A stretch of 11,660 nt of DNA, from assembly GCA_036525535.1 (NCBI GenBank), contig DATDAH010000009.1, positions 1 to 11,660 of the forward strand. The letters are read 5' to 3'. The stretch's first letter is position 1; each line of letters begins with the position of its first letter. Positions 1-6,242 of the stretch are shown here, piece after piece. Source of the DNA: DATDAH01 sp036525535. GTDB taxonomy: Bacteria; Actinomycetota; Acidimicrobiia; Acidimicrobiales; DATDAH01. The notes under the pieces are model-generated. The model was given only the letters and a program-made list of their open reading frames with translations, searched no databases and had not been told where the DNA came from. The translations under genes were made by a program, and so were the position numbers.

Positions 1-1
1 C

Positions 2-181
2 ACCGTGGTCAGCCGGGGCAACTACATGCACAGCTACGGCAACCAGATCCGGGCCTTCGAGGCCGCCGTCCTCGACGGCGCCGAGTACCCCGTCCCGCCC
101 GAGTACGCCCTCGGCGAGCTCCGGGCCGCCCAGGCCCTCTATCGCTCGGCCGAGTCCAGGCAGTGGGAGCCTGTCTGGTGA
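2..181 (+). CDS. Gfo/Idh/MocA-type oxidoreductase, C-terminal fragment (5' end outside window)
   Basis: An open frame enters from the left edge and ends in TGA at 179-181, giving 59 visible residues. The segment has asparagine- and tyrosine-containing beta-strand residues followed by QIRAFEAAVLDG, a proline-rich turn, then a helix ALGELRAAQALYRSAESRQ and a short final strand EPVW. That is the usual ending of Gfo/Idh/MocA NAD(P)-dependent oxidoreductases, in which the last helix carries a conserved serine in the 'alyrSa..g' context. The Rossmann domain and the EKP motif lie outside the window, so the family call rests on the tail alone and the substrate is unknown. The gene converges on the next one with only 9 bp between stops and no visible terminator hairpin. 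An alternative is another alpha/beta oxidoreductase with a similar C-terminal helix. Confidence 0.6.
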   Translation, partial: TVVSRGNYMHSYGNQIRAFEAAVLDGAEYPVPPEYALGELRAAQALYRSAESRQWEPVW

Positions 182-190
182 CGACGGCGG

Positions 191-727
191 TCAGAACAGC
201 TTGCGAACGGGCTCGGTGGTGCCGTCCCAGTCGTCGGCGGCCTGGCGGACGTGGTCGGCGAGGCCCTGGGTCATCTCGTTCAGCTCCATGACCTCGAGGC
301 AGGTGGCGGCGACCTCGGGGGCCTCGCAGTAGAAGAACGCGGCGACGCTGGTGCCGTCACCTTTGAAGATGACGGGCCAGCCGGCCGCGTCGACGGCGGT
401 CTCGACGGCCGCGACGTCCTCAGCCCACCAGGCCAGGTGGTGGAAGCCCTCACGTCCGGAGTCCAGGAACTCCTTGTACGCGCTGGGGGCGTCGCCGGTC
501 TGGTGGATGAGCTCGATCTGCAGGTCCCCGGAGTTGGCGAAGGCCAGCGTGATCGTGAGCGCCGTCGGCTCGCCCCGGAACACCATGCCCTGCTCCATCG
601 GGCCGAGGGTGATCCACGGGCCCACGCCCAGGCCCAGCCATGACTCGATGGCGGCGTCGAGGTCGCGGACGACGTACCCGTTCTGACGGATGGCCCCCGG
701 AAAGACGGTCGTGGGATCGACGGTCAC
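191..727 (-). CDS. VOC family (glyoxalase-like) protein, 178 aa
   Basis: This is a vicinal oxygen chelate protein of the Glyoxalase_4 / methylmalonyl-CoA-epimerase-like type. The first beta-alpha-beta module starts IRQNGYVVRDLDAAIESW and continues with LGVGPW. The second contains GFHHLAWWAEDV and ends CLEVMELN. Possible metal-site positions are Gln15 (His in typical epimerases), Glu72, His96 and Glu145, so the first ligand is substituted. I start the gene at the GTG at 727 rather than the frame's ATG at 889, because upstream residues would overlap the divergent SDR and are low-complexity Pro/Ala. A TANNNT-like box (taccgt) lies 10 nt before this GTG, which fits a leaderless or near-leaderless mRNA. 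Members often sit in lipid or aromatic catabolic loci; epimerase, dioxygenase or binding roles are all possible. Confidence 0.85.
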   Translation of the reverse strand: MTVDPTTVFPGAIRQNGYVVRDLDAAIESWLGLGVGPWITLGPMEQGMVFRGEPTALTITLAFANSGDLQIELIHQTGDAPSAYKEFLDSGREGFHHLAWWAEDVAAVETAVDAAGWPVIFKGDGTSVAAFFYCEAPEVAATCLEVMELNEMTQGLADHVRQAADDWDGTTEPVRKLF

Positions 728-734
728 GGCACGT

Positions 735-745
735 CCTACGGTAGG
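735..745. promoter_or_regulatory. Palindromic bidirectional -10-like element between divergent genes
   Basis: The 37-bp gap between the VOC gene (start 727, -) and the SDR gene (start 765, +) contains cctac-g-gtagg, a perfect 5-bp inverted repeat around one base. It reads as a TANNNT -10 hexamer on both strands: tacggt at 737-742 (+) and taccgt at 743-738 (-). The - box is 10 nt from the GTG start, consistent with a leaderless transcript. The + box is 22 nt from the ATG, leaving a short leader with a weak purine-rich aggacggg. The same cctacggt recurs at 6735-6742 just before another start. An operator role for the palindrome is equally possible. Confidence 0.5.
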
Positions 746-764
746 CGGTCGTGGCAGGACGGGC

Positions 765-1514
765 ATGACGAGCGTCGCGTTCGACTTCGCCGGGGCACAC
801 GTGCTCGTGACCGGGGGCTCCAACGGGATCGGCCTCGGTGTGGCCGGCGCCTTCGCCGACGCCGGGGCCAAGGTCACCATCACCGGCACTCGCGAGGATG
901 CCGGTGCCTACGACCACGACCTGGCCCGGTTCGCCTATCGCCGCTGTCGCATGACCGACCCCGACGAGGTGCAGGCACTGGCCGACGGGCTCGACGTTCT
1001 CGACGTGCTGGTCAACAACGCCGGCCAGAACCTGCCCGGCGGGCGCAGCGAGTGGGACGACGGGGTCTTCGAGGAGGTGCTGGCGGTCAACCTGGTCGCC
1101 CCCTTCCGCTTGGCCCAGGCCTGCCACGACCGCCTGGCCGCCAGCGCCGTCGACGGCGGGAGCAGCGTGGTCAACGTCGGCTCCATGGCCAGCTTCTTCG
1201 GGATGGAGATCGTGCCCGGCTACGGCGCGGCCAAGGGCGGGGTCGTGCAGACGACAAAGACGCTGGCCGTGAGCTGGGCCCGGGACGGCATTCGGGTCAA
1301 TGCCGTCGCCCCTGGTGTGGTCGAGACGAACATGACGGCCCCGATGCTGCCCTTCGACGAGATCACCGCCCCCCTCCTGGCCCGCACGCCGATGGGCCGC
1401 TTCGCCACGCCGGACGACGTCGCCGGAGCCGTCCTCTTCCTCGCCAGCCCGGCCGCCCGCTACGTCACCGGCCACACCCTCGTGGTCGACGGCGGCTTCT
1501 CGGTCTTCGGGTGA
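765..1514 (+). CDS. Short-chain dehydrogenase/reductase (classical SDR), 249 aa
   Basis: This is a classical SDR, an NAD(P)-dependent alcohol/ketone oxidoreductase of the FabG-like group. The cofactor loop TGGSNGIG is at residues 16-23 and NNAG at 84-87. Catalytic Ser140 lies in NVGSMAS and the YxxxK pair is Tyr153/Lys157 (YGAAK). The C-terminal part has RVNAVAPGVVETNM and the terminal GHTLVVDGG signature. Length is normal. The ATG at 765 is chosen because the SDR fold begins right after it; an in-frame ATG at 690 would run through the divergent gene. It is the first gene of a + operon: its TGA overlaps the GTG of the sulfotransferase (GTGA, 1511-1514), which implies translational coupling. 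An oxidation or reduction step on the same alcohol-type substrate is a reasonable inference, but the substrate is unknown. Confidence 0.93.
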   Translation: MTSVAFDFAGAHVLVTGGSNGIGLGVAGAFADAGAKVTITGTREDAGAYDHDLARFAYRRCRMTDPDEVQALADGLDVLDVLVNNAGQNLPGGRSEWDDGVFEEVLAVNLVAPFRLAQACHDRLAASAVDGGSSVVNVGSMASFFGMEIVPGYGAAKGGVVQTTKTLAVSWARDGIRVNAVAPGVVETNMTAPMLPFDEITAPLLARTPMGRFATPDDVAGAVLFLASPAARYVTGHTLVVDGGFSVFG

Positions 1515-2767
1515 GCCCCGAGCCGATCCGCATCCAGGACCTGGCCGAGCCGGTCCTCAGCGATCACCAGCGGGGGGCGCTGGCCTTCGGCGAGCAGGTG
1601 GCCACCGAGCTGAGCGTGAGCGCCGTTCTCACCGCCGCCGTCGACCGCTCCGGGCTCGACGACTTCGGCCCCGATGACTTCCGGGACCGGCTCGGACGCT
1701 GGCTGGACGAGGTCGACCGGGACACGGACCGCACGGGCCTCGGCCGCCTGATCCTCTTCAACGACTGCGTCCGCTACGCCGCCAACCGCCTGCGCATCCA
1801 CGACCTGCTGGCCCGACACCCCGAGATCCACGACGAGGCGATCGTGGCCCCGATCATCGTGGTGGGGCTCCCGCGCTCCGGCACCACGCACCTGGTCAAC
1901 CTCATCGCCGCCGACTCCCGCCTGCGCTCGCTCCCGCTGTGGGAGAGCTACGAGCCCGTGCCCACACCCGGCGAGCCCGCCACGCGGGATGCGAGCGACC
2001 CGCGCCACCAACGCTGCGCCGGGGCCTGGGAGGCCATGCAGCAGACCGTCCCCTTCCTGGCCGCGATGCACCCGATGGCGCCCGACCACGTCCACGAAGA
2101 GCTGGAGCTGCAACTCCCGGACTTCACCAGCTACGAGCTGGAGTGGGTGGCCCGGGTCCCCGAATGGCGGGACCACTACCTGGCCACCGACCAGACCCCG
2201 CACTACGAGTACCTGCGCACCGTGCTGAAGATCCTGCAGTGGTACTCACCCGGCGAGCGCTGGGTCCTGAAGTCACCTCAGCACCTGGAGCAGCTCGGCC
2301 CTCTACTCGCCACCTTCCCCGATGCCACCGTCGTCGTCACCCACCGGGATCCGGTGTCGGTCATCCAGTCGGCGGCCACGATGGTGACCTACGGGGCCCG
2401 CATGAGCTACCGCACGACGGAGGCCGAGTGGTACCTGTCCTACTGGGCCGACCGGATCGAGCGCCTGCTGTCGGCCTCGGTGCGGGACCGGCACCTGGTC
2501 CCCACCGATCGGTCGGTCGACGTCCTCTTCCACGAGTTCATGGCCGACGACGTCGCCACCGTCGAGCGCATCTACGAGACCGCCGACCTGACCATGACGG
2601 CCGACGCTCGGTCCGCGATCGACCGGTACCGGGCCGGCCACGAGCGGGGCAGGGACGGCCAGGTCGTGTACGACGTGCGCCGGGACTTCGGCGCCGAACC
2701 CGAGGCGCTGCGGGCGCCGTTCGCCTTCTACTTCGACCGCTTCGCTGTGCAGGAGGAAGTGCGCTGA
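1511..2767 (+). CDS. PAPS-dependent sulfotransferase family protein, 418 aa
   Basis: This is a sulfotransferase of the Sulfotransfer_3-like group, which moves a sulfuryl group from PAPS to a hydroxyl. After an N-terminal helical region of about 110 residues comes strand IIVVG and the 5'-phosphosulfate loop GLPRSGTT at 119-126. WVLKSPQH is at 251-258. The 3'-phosphate-binding segment is VVVTHRDPVSVIQSAAT at about 274-290, with Arg279 and Ser287 in the expected places. The GTG at 1511 overlaps the SDR stop, and the gene's own TGA overlaps the next ATG (TGATG), so all three genes are coupled. Many such bacterial proteins are annotated without a known acceptor. Their abundance in mycobacteria and relatives suggests lipid or sterol-like alcohols, but that is inference. 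No signal peptide is seen, so it is probably cytosolic. Confidence 0.9.
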   Translation: MSPEPIRIQDLAEPVLSDHQRGALAFGEQVATELSVSAVLTAAVDRSGLDDFGPDDFRDRLGRWLDEVDRDTDRTGLGRLILFNDCVRYAANRLRIHDLLARHPEIHDEAIVAPIIVVGLPRSGTTHLVNLIAADSRLRSLPLWESYEPVPTPGEPATRDASDPRHQRCAGAWEAMQQTVPFLAAMHPMAPDHVHEELELQLPDFTSYELEWVARVPEWRDHYLATDQTPHYEYLRTVLKILQWYSPGERWVLKSPQHLEQLGPLLATFPDATVVVTHRDPVSVIQSAATMVTYGARMSYRTTEAEWYLSYWADRIERLLSASVRDRHLVPTDRSVDVLFHEFMADDVATVERIYETADLTMTADARSAIDRYRAGHERGRDGQVVYDVRRDFGAEPEALRAPFAFYFDRFAVQEEVR

Positions 2768-4035
2768 TGGCCAAGATCGACAAGGCGGTGGACCGGCTCA
2801 TCGACGACCGGCCCGGGGCCGAGCTGCTCCTCCCCCGCTACGACGACCCGGCCCACCCCGTGGCCGAAGGCATCTGGCGCTCGGGCGGGACCACGGCCGC
2901 CTACCTGATCGGCGCCGACGCCGGCCGGGTCGTCGTCAACACCGGAATGGGCTTCGAAGCCCCGCACCACCGGCGCCTGTTCGAGGCTGTTCACCCGGGC
3001 CCGACGCCGTACATCGTCACCACGCAGGCCCACGTCGATCACGTCGGCGGGGTCGGGCTGTTCCGCGAGCCGGACACCCGGTACGTGGCCCAGGCCGCCA
3101 ACCCGGCCTGCCAGGCCGACGACCTGCGCATCCAGCGCTTCCGTTTCTCCACCGCCATGATCTGGTTCGGCCAGCTGCCCGAGATCATCGGCCGCCTGGC
3201 CGAGGAGAGCCCCGGCGCCCCGATGGACCAGGACCGGCCGGTCCCCGACATCCTCTTCGACGACCGCGTCGAGCTGACCGTCGGCGACCTCGAGCTGGAG
3301 CTGATCTCGACCCCCGGCGGTGAGACCCGTGATGCCTGTGTGGTCTGGCTGCCCCAGCAGCGCACCGCCCTCGTCAGCAACCTCTTCGGGCCGTTGTTCC
3401 CCCACTTCCCGAACTTCAACACGCTGCGGGGCGACCGTTACCGGTACGCCGAGCCCTACCTGGCCGCGGTGGAGACGGTCCGGGCCCTGCAGCCCGAGGT
3501 GCTGATCACGGGCCGCCACGACCCGATCGTGGGGGCCGACCTGATCGACGCCTCGCTGGCCCGGCTGCACGGCGCCGTGGACCACGTCCACCGGGCGACC
3601 CTCGACGGCATCAACGCCGGCAAGGACGTGCTCACGCTGATGCGGGAGATCGAGCTGCCCAAGGGGCTGCGGGTCGGCCAGGGCTATGGGCGGGTGCCCT
3701 GGGCGGTGCGCACCTTCTGGGAGAGCTACGTGGGCTGGTTCCGCCTCCAGTCCTCCACCGAGCTCTACCCCGTCGATCCGCGGGAGGCGACGGTCGACCT
3801 CGCCGGCCTGCTGGGCGCCGACGCCGTGGTCGACCGGGCGACCGAGAGGCTGGCCGCCGGCGAGCCGGTCCTGGCCCTGCATCTGGCCGAAGCCGCGCTG
3901 GCCGGCGACGCCGACCATGCCGGGGCGAAAGCGGTGGCTCGAGACGCTCAGCAGGCCTTGCTCGACATGGGGGACGCCGACAACTTCTGGGCCGGCGGCT
4001 GGCTCCGCGACCGCATCGCCGGCCTCGACGGCTGA
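2767..4035 (+). CDS. Alkyl-sulfatase-like metallo-beta-lactamase-fold hydrolase, 422 aa
   Basis: The N-terminal two thirds is an MBL fold, and the C-terminal part resembles the alkyl-sulfatase dimerisation domain of SdsA1/BDS1-type enzymes, which cleave alkyl sulfate esters. Supporting segments are PYIVTTQAHVDHVGGVG (81-97), STPGGETRDA (181-190) with Glu186, NFNTLRGDRYRYAEPY (216-231, like the family's 'N.yTLRG'), and ITGRHDP (247-253) with His251. The sequence around FWESYVGWF (317-325) and STELYPVDP (330-338) marks the dimerisation region. The zinc motif is Q87-A-H89-V-D91-H92, so the usual first histidine of HxHxDH is glutamine (codon CAG at 3025-3027). There is no signal peptide, unlike secreted SdsA1. 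It may be a variant-metal sulfatase, another esterase or a degenerate member. It is the last gene of the operon; its ATG overlaps the sulfotransferase stop by one base. Confidence 0.85.
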   Translation: MAKIDKAVDRLIDDRPGAELLLPRYDDPAHPVAEGIWRSGGTTAAYLIGADAGRVVVNTGMGFEAPHHRRLFEAVHPGPTPYIVTTQAHVDHVGGVGLFREPDTRYVAQAANPACQADDLRIQRFRFSTAMIWFGQLPEIIGRLAEESPGAPMDQDRPVPDILFDDRVELTVGDLELELISTPGGETRDACVVWLPQQRTALVSNLFGPLFPHFPNFNTLRGDRYRYAEPYLAAVETVRALQPEVLITGRHDPIVGADLIDASLARLHGAVDHVHRATLDGINAGKDVLTLMREIELPKGLRVGQGYGRVPWAVRTFWESYVGWFRLQSSTELYPVDPREATVDLAGLLGADAVVDRATERLAAGEPVLALHLAEAALAGDADHAGAKAVARDAQQALLDMGDADNFWAGGWLRDRIAGLDG

Positions 4036-4351
4036 GGGCGACGGTCGTCATTCCCGGGAACCTCTCAGGTCCCGCACCGGCCCCCCTCAAACTCGGGGCG
4101 CACGCTCCATCCATGACCGAGACCGAGGCTCGCTCCCTTCACCCCGCAGGCTCGGCGCTCCCTCGGCCTGCGGGGCCCGCGACCGGGGCCGGCGGGGCGG
4201 TGAAGACGGCCACGCCGTCATTCCCCTCCCGCCGGCGCCGGCTGCTCGTCGCCGCTCGAGACCCGACCAATGACGAGGCGGCCTGAGCGACCGCTGACCA
4301 TGGGCGGCCAGAACTGAACCTGGGGGGTCCGCCGGGCCAGACTGTCCGGCG
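4036..4351. other. Gene-free interval between the sulfotransferase operon and the Gfo/Idh/MocA gene
   Basis: I see no convincing gene in these 316 bp. They contain a perfect 10-bp palindrome, ttcccgggaa, at 4051-4060, and a 10-base direct repeat cgtcattccc at 4046-4055 and 4216-4225. A strong hairpin lies at 4142-4175 and a 7-bp inverted repeat at 4329-4335/4346-4352. A 57-codon ATG frame at 4113-4286 has no ribosome binding site and an Arg/Pro/Ala-biased, unrecognisable product. The promoter for the downstream gene must lie here, but no TANNNT box at a leaderless distance is clear. Confidence 0.5.
4142..4175. terminator. Candidate hairpin (10-bp perfect stem) downstream of the MBL gene
   Basis: The arms ccccgcaggc (4142-4151) and gcctgcgggg (4166-4175) pair perfectly around a 14-nt loop. 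It lies 107 bp after the MBL stop and has no T-tract, so it would be a non-canonical (U-less) actinobacterial terminator, or an RNA structure in the leader of the next gene. Its distance from the stop makes terminator function uncertain. Confidence 0.35.
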
Positions 4352-5317
4352 GTGACGACACGATGGGGCATCGCGGCCACGGGGGGCATCGCGGCCAAGT
4401 TCGCCCAGGCCCTCCAGCAGACCCCGGATGCCGAGCTGGTCGCCGTGGCCTCACGGACCGAGGAGCGGGCCGACGCGTTCGCCGACGAGTGGGACATCCC
4501 CCGGCGCCACGGCGACTACGAGGCCCTGGCCAACGACGACGACGTCGACGTCGTCTACGTCGCCACCCCGCAGTCCCGCCACGCCGACGACGCCTGCCTC
4601 TTCCTCGACCACGGCAAGCACGTGTTGTGCGAGAAGCCGCTGGCCATGACCGAGGCCGAGGTGCTGCGCATGACGGCCAGCGCCCACCTGGCCGAGCGCT
4701 TCCTCATGGAGGCCATCTGGAGCCGGTTCCTCCCCTCCTACGTCACGCTGTGGGAGCTGCTGCTGCACGGTCGCATCGGTGAGCCGCTGTTCGTCGAGGC
4801 CGACTTCGGCTTCCGCATGCCCGTCGACCCCGCCCACCGCCTCTTCGACCCGGCCCGCGGCGGCGGCGCCCTGCTCGACCTCGGCGTCTATCCGCTGCAG
4901 CTGGCGTCGTTCGTCCTCGGAGCCCCCGACCGGGTGGTGGCCAGCGGCCACATGGGCACCACCGGCGTCGACGAGACCGTGGCCGCCACCCTGCACCACC
5001 CGGGCGGGAAGCTGGCCGTGGCGAAGGCCTCGATCCGGGTGAATCTGGCCTGCACCGCCCGCATCGTGGGCACCGAGGGCAGCATCGAGCTGCCCGCGTT
5101 CATGCACTGCCCCGACGCCCTGACCGTACGGGACGCCTTCGGCCAGGCCGAGGTCATCGAGGCCCCCATCGAGGGTGAGGGCCTGCGCTACCAGGTCGAC
5201 GAGGTCCACCGCTGCCTCGCCGAAGGGCTGGGCGAGAGCCGGGTCATGGGCCTGCACGAGTCGGCCCAGATCGCCGCCACCATGGACACCATCCGGGAGC
5301 AGATCGACCCGGCCTGA
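4352..5317 (+). CDS. Gfo/Idh/MocA oxidoreductase, dihydrodiol-dehydrogenase-like, 321 aa
   Basis: This is an NAD(P)-dependent oxidoreductase with an N-terminal Rossmann domain (WGIAATGGIAAKFA, 5-18) and the family motif CEKPLAM at 93-99, whose Lys95 is the usual active-site lysine. GGGALLDLGVYPLQ (170-183) follows, with Asp176 and Tyr180. That last motif is typical of the branch containing dimeric trans-1,2-dihydrodiol / D-xylose dehydrogenases and predicted sugar or polyol dehydrogenases. The length of 321 is normal. The GTG at 4352 gives a start five residues before the first beta-strand; no upstream Shine-Dalgarno is evident and the start sits in an inverted repeat. The gene is monocistronic and ends 5 bp before the left edge of a perfect hairpin. 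Substrates could be a sugar, cyclitol or cis/trans-dihydrodiol; sequence does not decide. Confidence 0.9.
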   Translation: MTTRWGIAATGGIAAKFAQALQQTPDAELVAVASRTEERADAFADEWDIPRRHGDYEALANDDDVDVVYVATPQSRHADDACLFLDHGKHVLCEKPLAMTEAEVLRMTASAHLAERFLMEAIWSRFLPSYVTLWELLLHGRIGEPLFVEADFGFRMPVDPAHRLFDPARGGGALLDLGVYPLQLASFVLGAPDRVVASGHMGTTGVDETVAATLHHPGGKLAVAKASIRVNLACTARIVGTEGSIELPAFMHCPDALTVRDAFGQAEVIEAPIEGEGLRYQVDEVHRCLAEGLGESRVMGLHESAQIAATMDTIREQIDPA

Positions 5318-5322
5318 TCACC

Positions 5323-5374
5323 CGTTCTGGCCTCCGATCCTCCGGCCTGGGCCGGAGGATCGGAGGCCAGAACG
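5323..5374. terminator. Perfect 24-bp hairpin between convergent genes (bidirectional terminator candidate)
   Basis: Arms 5323-5346 and 5351-5374 are exact reverse complements, with a 4-nt gap (ctgg, itself starting and ending in pairable bases). They occupy most of the 76-bp space between the Gfo/Idh stop (5317, +) and the enoyl-CoA hydratase-like stop (5394, -). There is no T-run on either side, so this would be an I-shaped, U-less actinobacterial terminator serving both strands. The stem is unusually long and mismatch-free, which also fits a palindromic repeat element or a recent inverted duplication. Confidence 0.75.
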
Positions 5375-5393
5375 AGGGAAGCGGTCGCCGTCG

Positions 5394-6230
5394 TCAGAGC
5401 GGGCCCCACGTGGGGGTACGGCCCTCCCGGAAGGCGGCGAAGGCCTCGGCCAGCTCACCGGTGCCGGTGCACATGATCTGGGTGCGGTTCTCGAGGTCGA
5501 GGGCGTGGCGGAGGCTGGGTGAGTCGACCGTCTGCCACATGGTCTCCTTGGTCATCCAGACGGCCAGCGGCCCGTTCTCGGCGATCTGGCGGGCGGTGAC
5601 CAGGGCCCGCGCGACGACCTCACCGTCGGGAACCACATCCAGGACGAGACCCATGTCCCGGGCCTCGGTGGCGTAGAAGGTCCGGCCGGTCAGGAGCAGC
5701 TCGGCCGAGCGGGAGGCCCCGACCAGTCGGGGCAGGTGGTAGGAGGTCCCCATGTCACAGGCCGACACGCCTCGCTTGATGAAGACGGCGCCGAAGGAAG
5801 CCGACTCGGCCGCGTAGCGGAGGTCGCAGGCCAGGGCCAGGGCGAACCCGCCGCCCACGGCCGCGCCGTTGACGGCGGCGATGATCGGTTGGCGGAGCCG
5901 GTGGATCTTCTCGAACAGACCGGCCATGTGCTCCTGGCTGGCGAAGGTCCGGACCACGTCGTTCTGGGCGGCCTCGAGGACGGCGCCTATGGGTGTGCCG
6001 CCAAGGCCCTGCATCTCCTCGGGCCCGCCCTTCATGTCGGCCCCGGCGGAGAAGCCCGCCCCCGCCCCGGTCAGGACGACGACACGGATGGCGGGGTCCG
6101 ACCCGATGGTGTCCACCGCCTCGTGCAACTCGGCCAGCACCTTGTTGCTGAGGGCGTTGCGGCGGTCCTGGCGGTCGATGGTCAGGACGACGATGCCGTC
6201 CTCCACCTCCTCGATCCTCACGTGCTCCAT
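5394..6230 (-). CDS. Enoyl-CoA hydratase/isomerase (crotonase) superfamily protein, 278 aa
   Basis: This crotonase-fold protein acts on acyl-CoA thioesters. The oxyanion-hole segments are GFSAGADMKG (59-68) and NGAAVGGGFALALACDLRYA (121-140). Aligning GGG-to-FG spacing with rat enoyl-CoA hydratase, the two catalytic glutamates (Glu144, Glu164) fall on Ala130 and Phe150, so the classical hydratase pair is absent. Instead Asp159 occurs in ACDMGTSYHLPRLVG, followed by ELLLTGRTFYATEARDMGLV. This matches the position used by 4-chlorobenzoyl-CoA dehalogenase (Asp145) and by dienoyl-CoA isomerases, and resembles a common mycobacterial EchA-type subgroup. Isomerase, dehalogenase-like or ring-cleaving chemistry is therefore as likely as hydration. 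The ATG at 6230 lies 12 bp after the GNAT stop, so the two probably form one transcript. Confidence 0.92.
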   Translation of the reverse strand: MEHVRIEEVEDGIVVLTIDRQDRRNALSNKVLAELHEAVDTIGSDPAIRVVVLTGAGAGFSAGADMKGGPEEMQGLGGTPIGAVLEAAQNDVVRTFASQEHMAGLFEKIHRLRQPIIAAVNGAAVGGGFALALACDLRYAAESASFGAVFIKRGVSACDMGTSYHLPRLVGASRSAELLLTGRTFYATEARDMGLVLDVVPDGEVVARALVTARQIAENGPLAVWMTKETMWQTVDSPSLRHALDLENRTQIMCTGTGELAEAFAAFREGRTPTWGPL

Positions 6231-6242
6231 GCCGCGATCCTG

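Noticed and set aside
690..764. Longer N-terminus for the SDR starting at the ATG at 690
   Set aside because: The extra 25 residues do not belong to the SDR fold and would overlap the divergent VOC gene and its promoter element; the ATG at 765 is immediately before the fold.
728..889. Longer N-terminus for the first VOC gene starting at 889
   Set aside because: The extension is Pro/Ala-rich, lies over SDR coding sequence on the opposite strand, and precedes the conserved VOC start by more than 50 residues.
450..1475. Long - strand open frame across the first VOC and SDR genes
   Set aside because: It is a GC-driven shadow: the translation is Gly/Arg/Ala/His-rich without a fold, whereas the other strand or frame carries complete VOC and SDR motifs.
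1939..2766. Fusion of a 276-residue N-terminal extension to the MBL protein
   Set aside because: That stretch is the sulfotransferase gene read in another frame and is Arg/Pro/Gly-rich; the ATG at 2767 directly precedes a normal MBL N-terminus.
2728..3918. Long - strand open frame opposite the MBL gene
   Set aside because: The composition (Gly/Val/Asp/Gln-rich, repetitive) is that of an antisense shadow, and the + strand has clear MBL and dimerisation-domain motifs.
4113..4286. 57-codon + strand frame (MTETEARSLHPAG...) in the gene-free interval
   Set aside because: There is no ribosome binding site or promoter at a useful distance. The composition is Arg/Pro/Ala-biased as expected from chance frames in GC-rich DNA, it contains a hairpin, and it has no recognisable fold.
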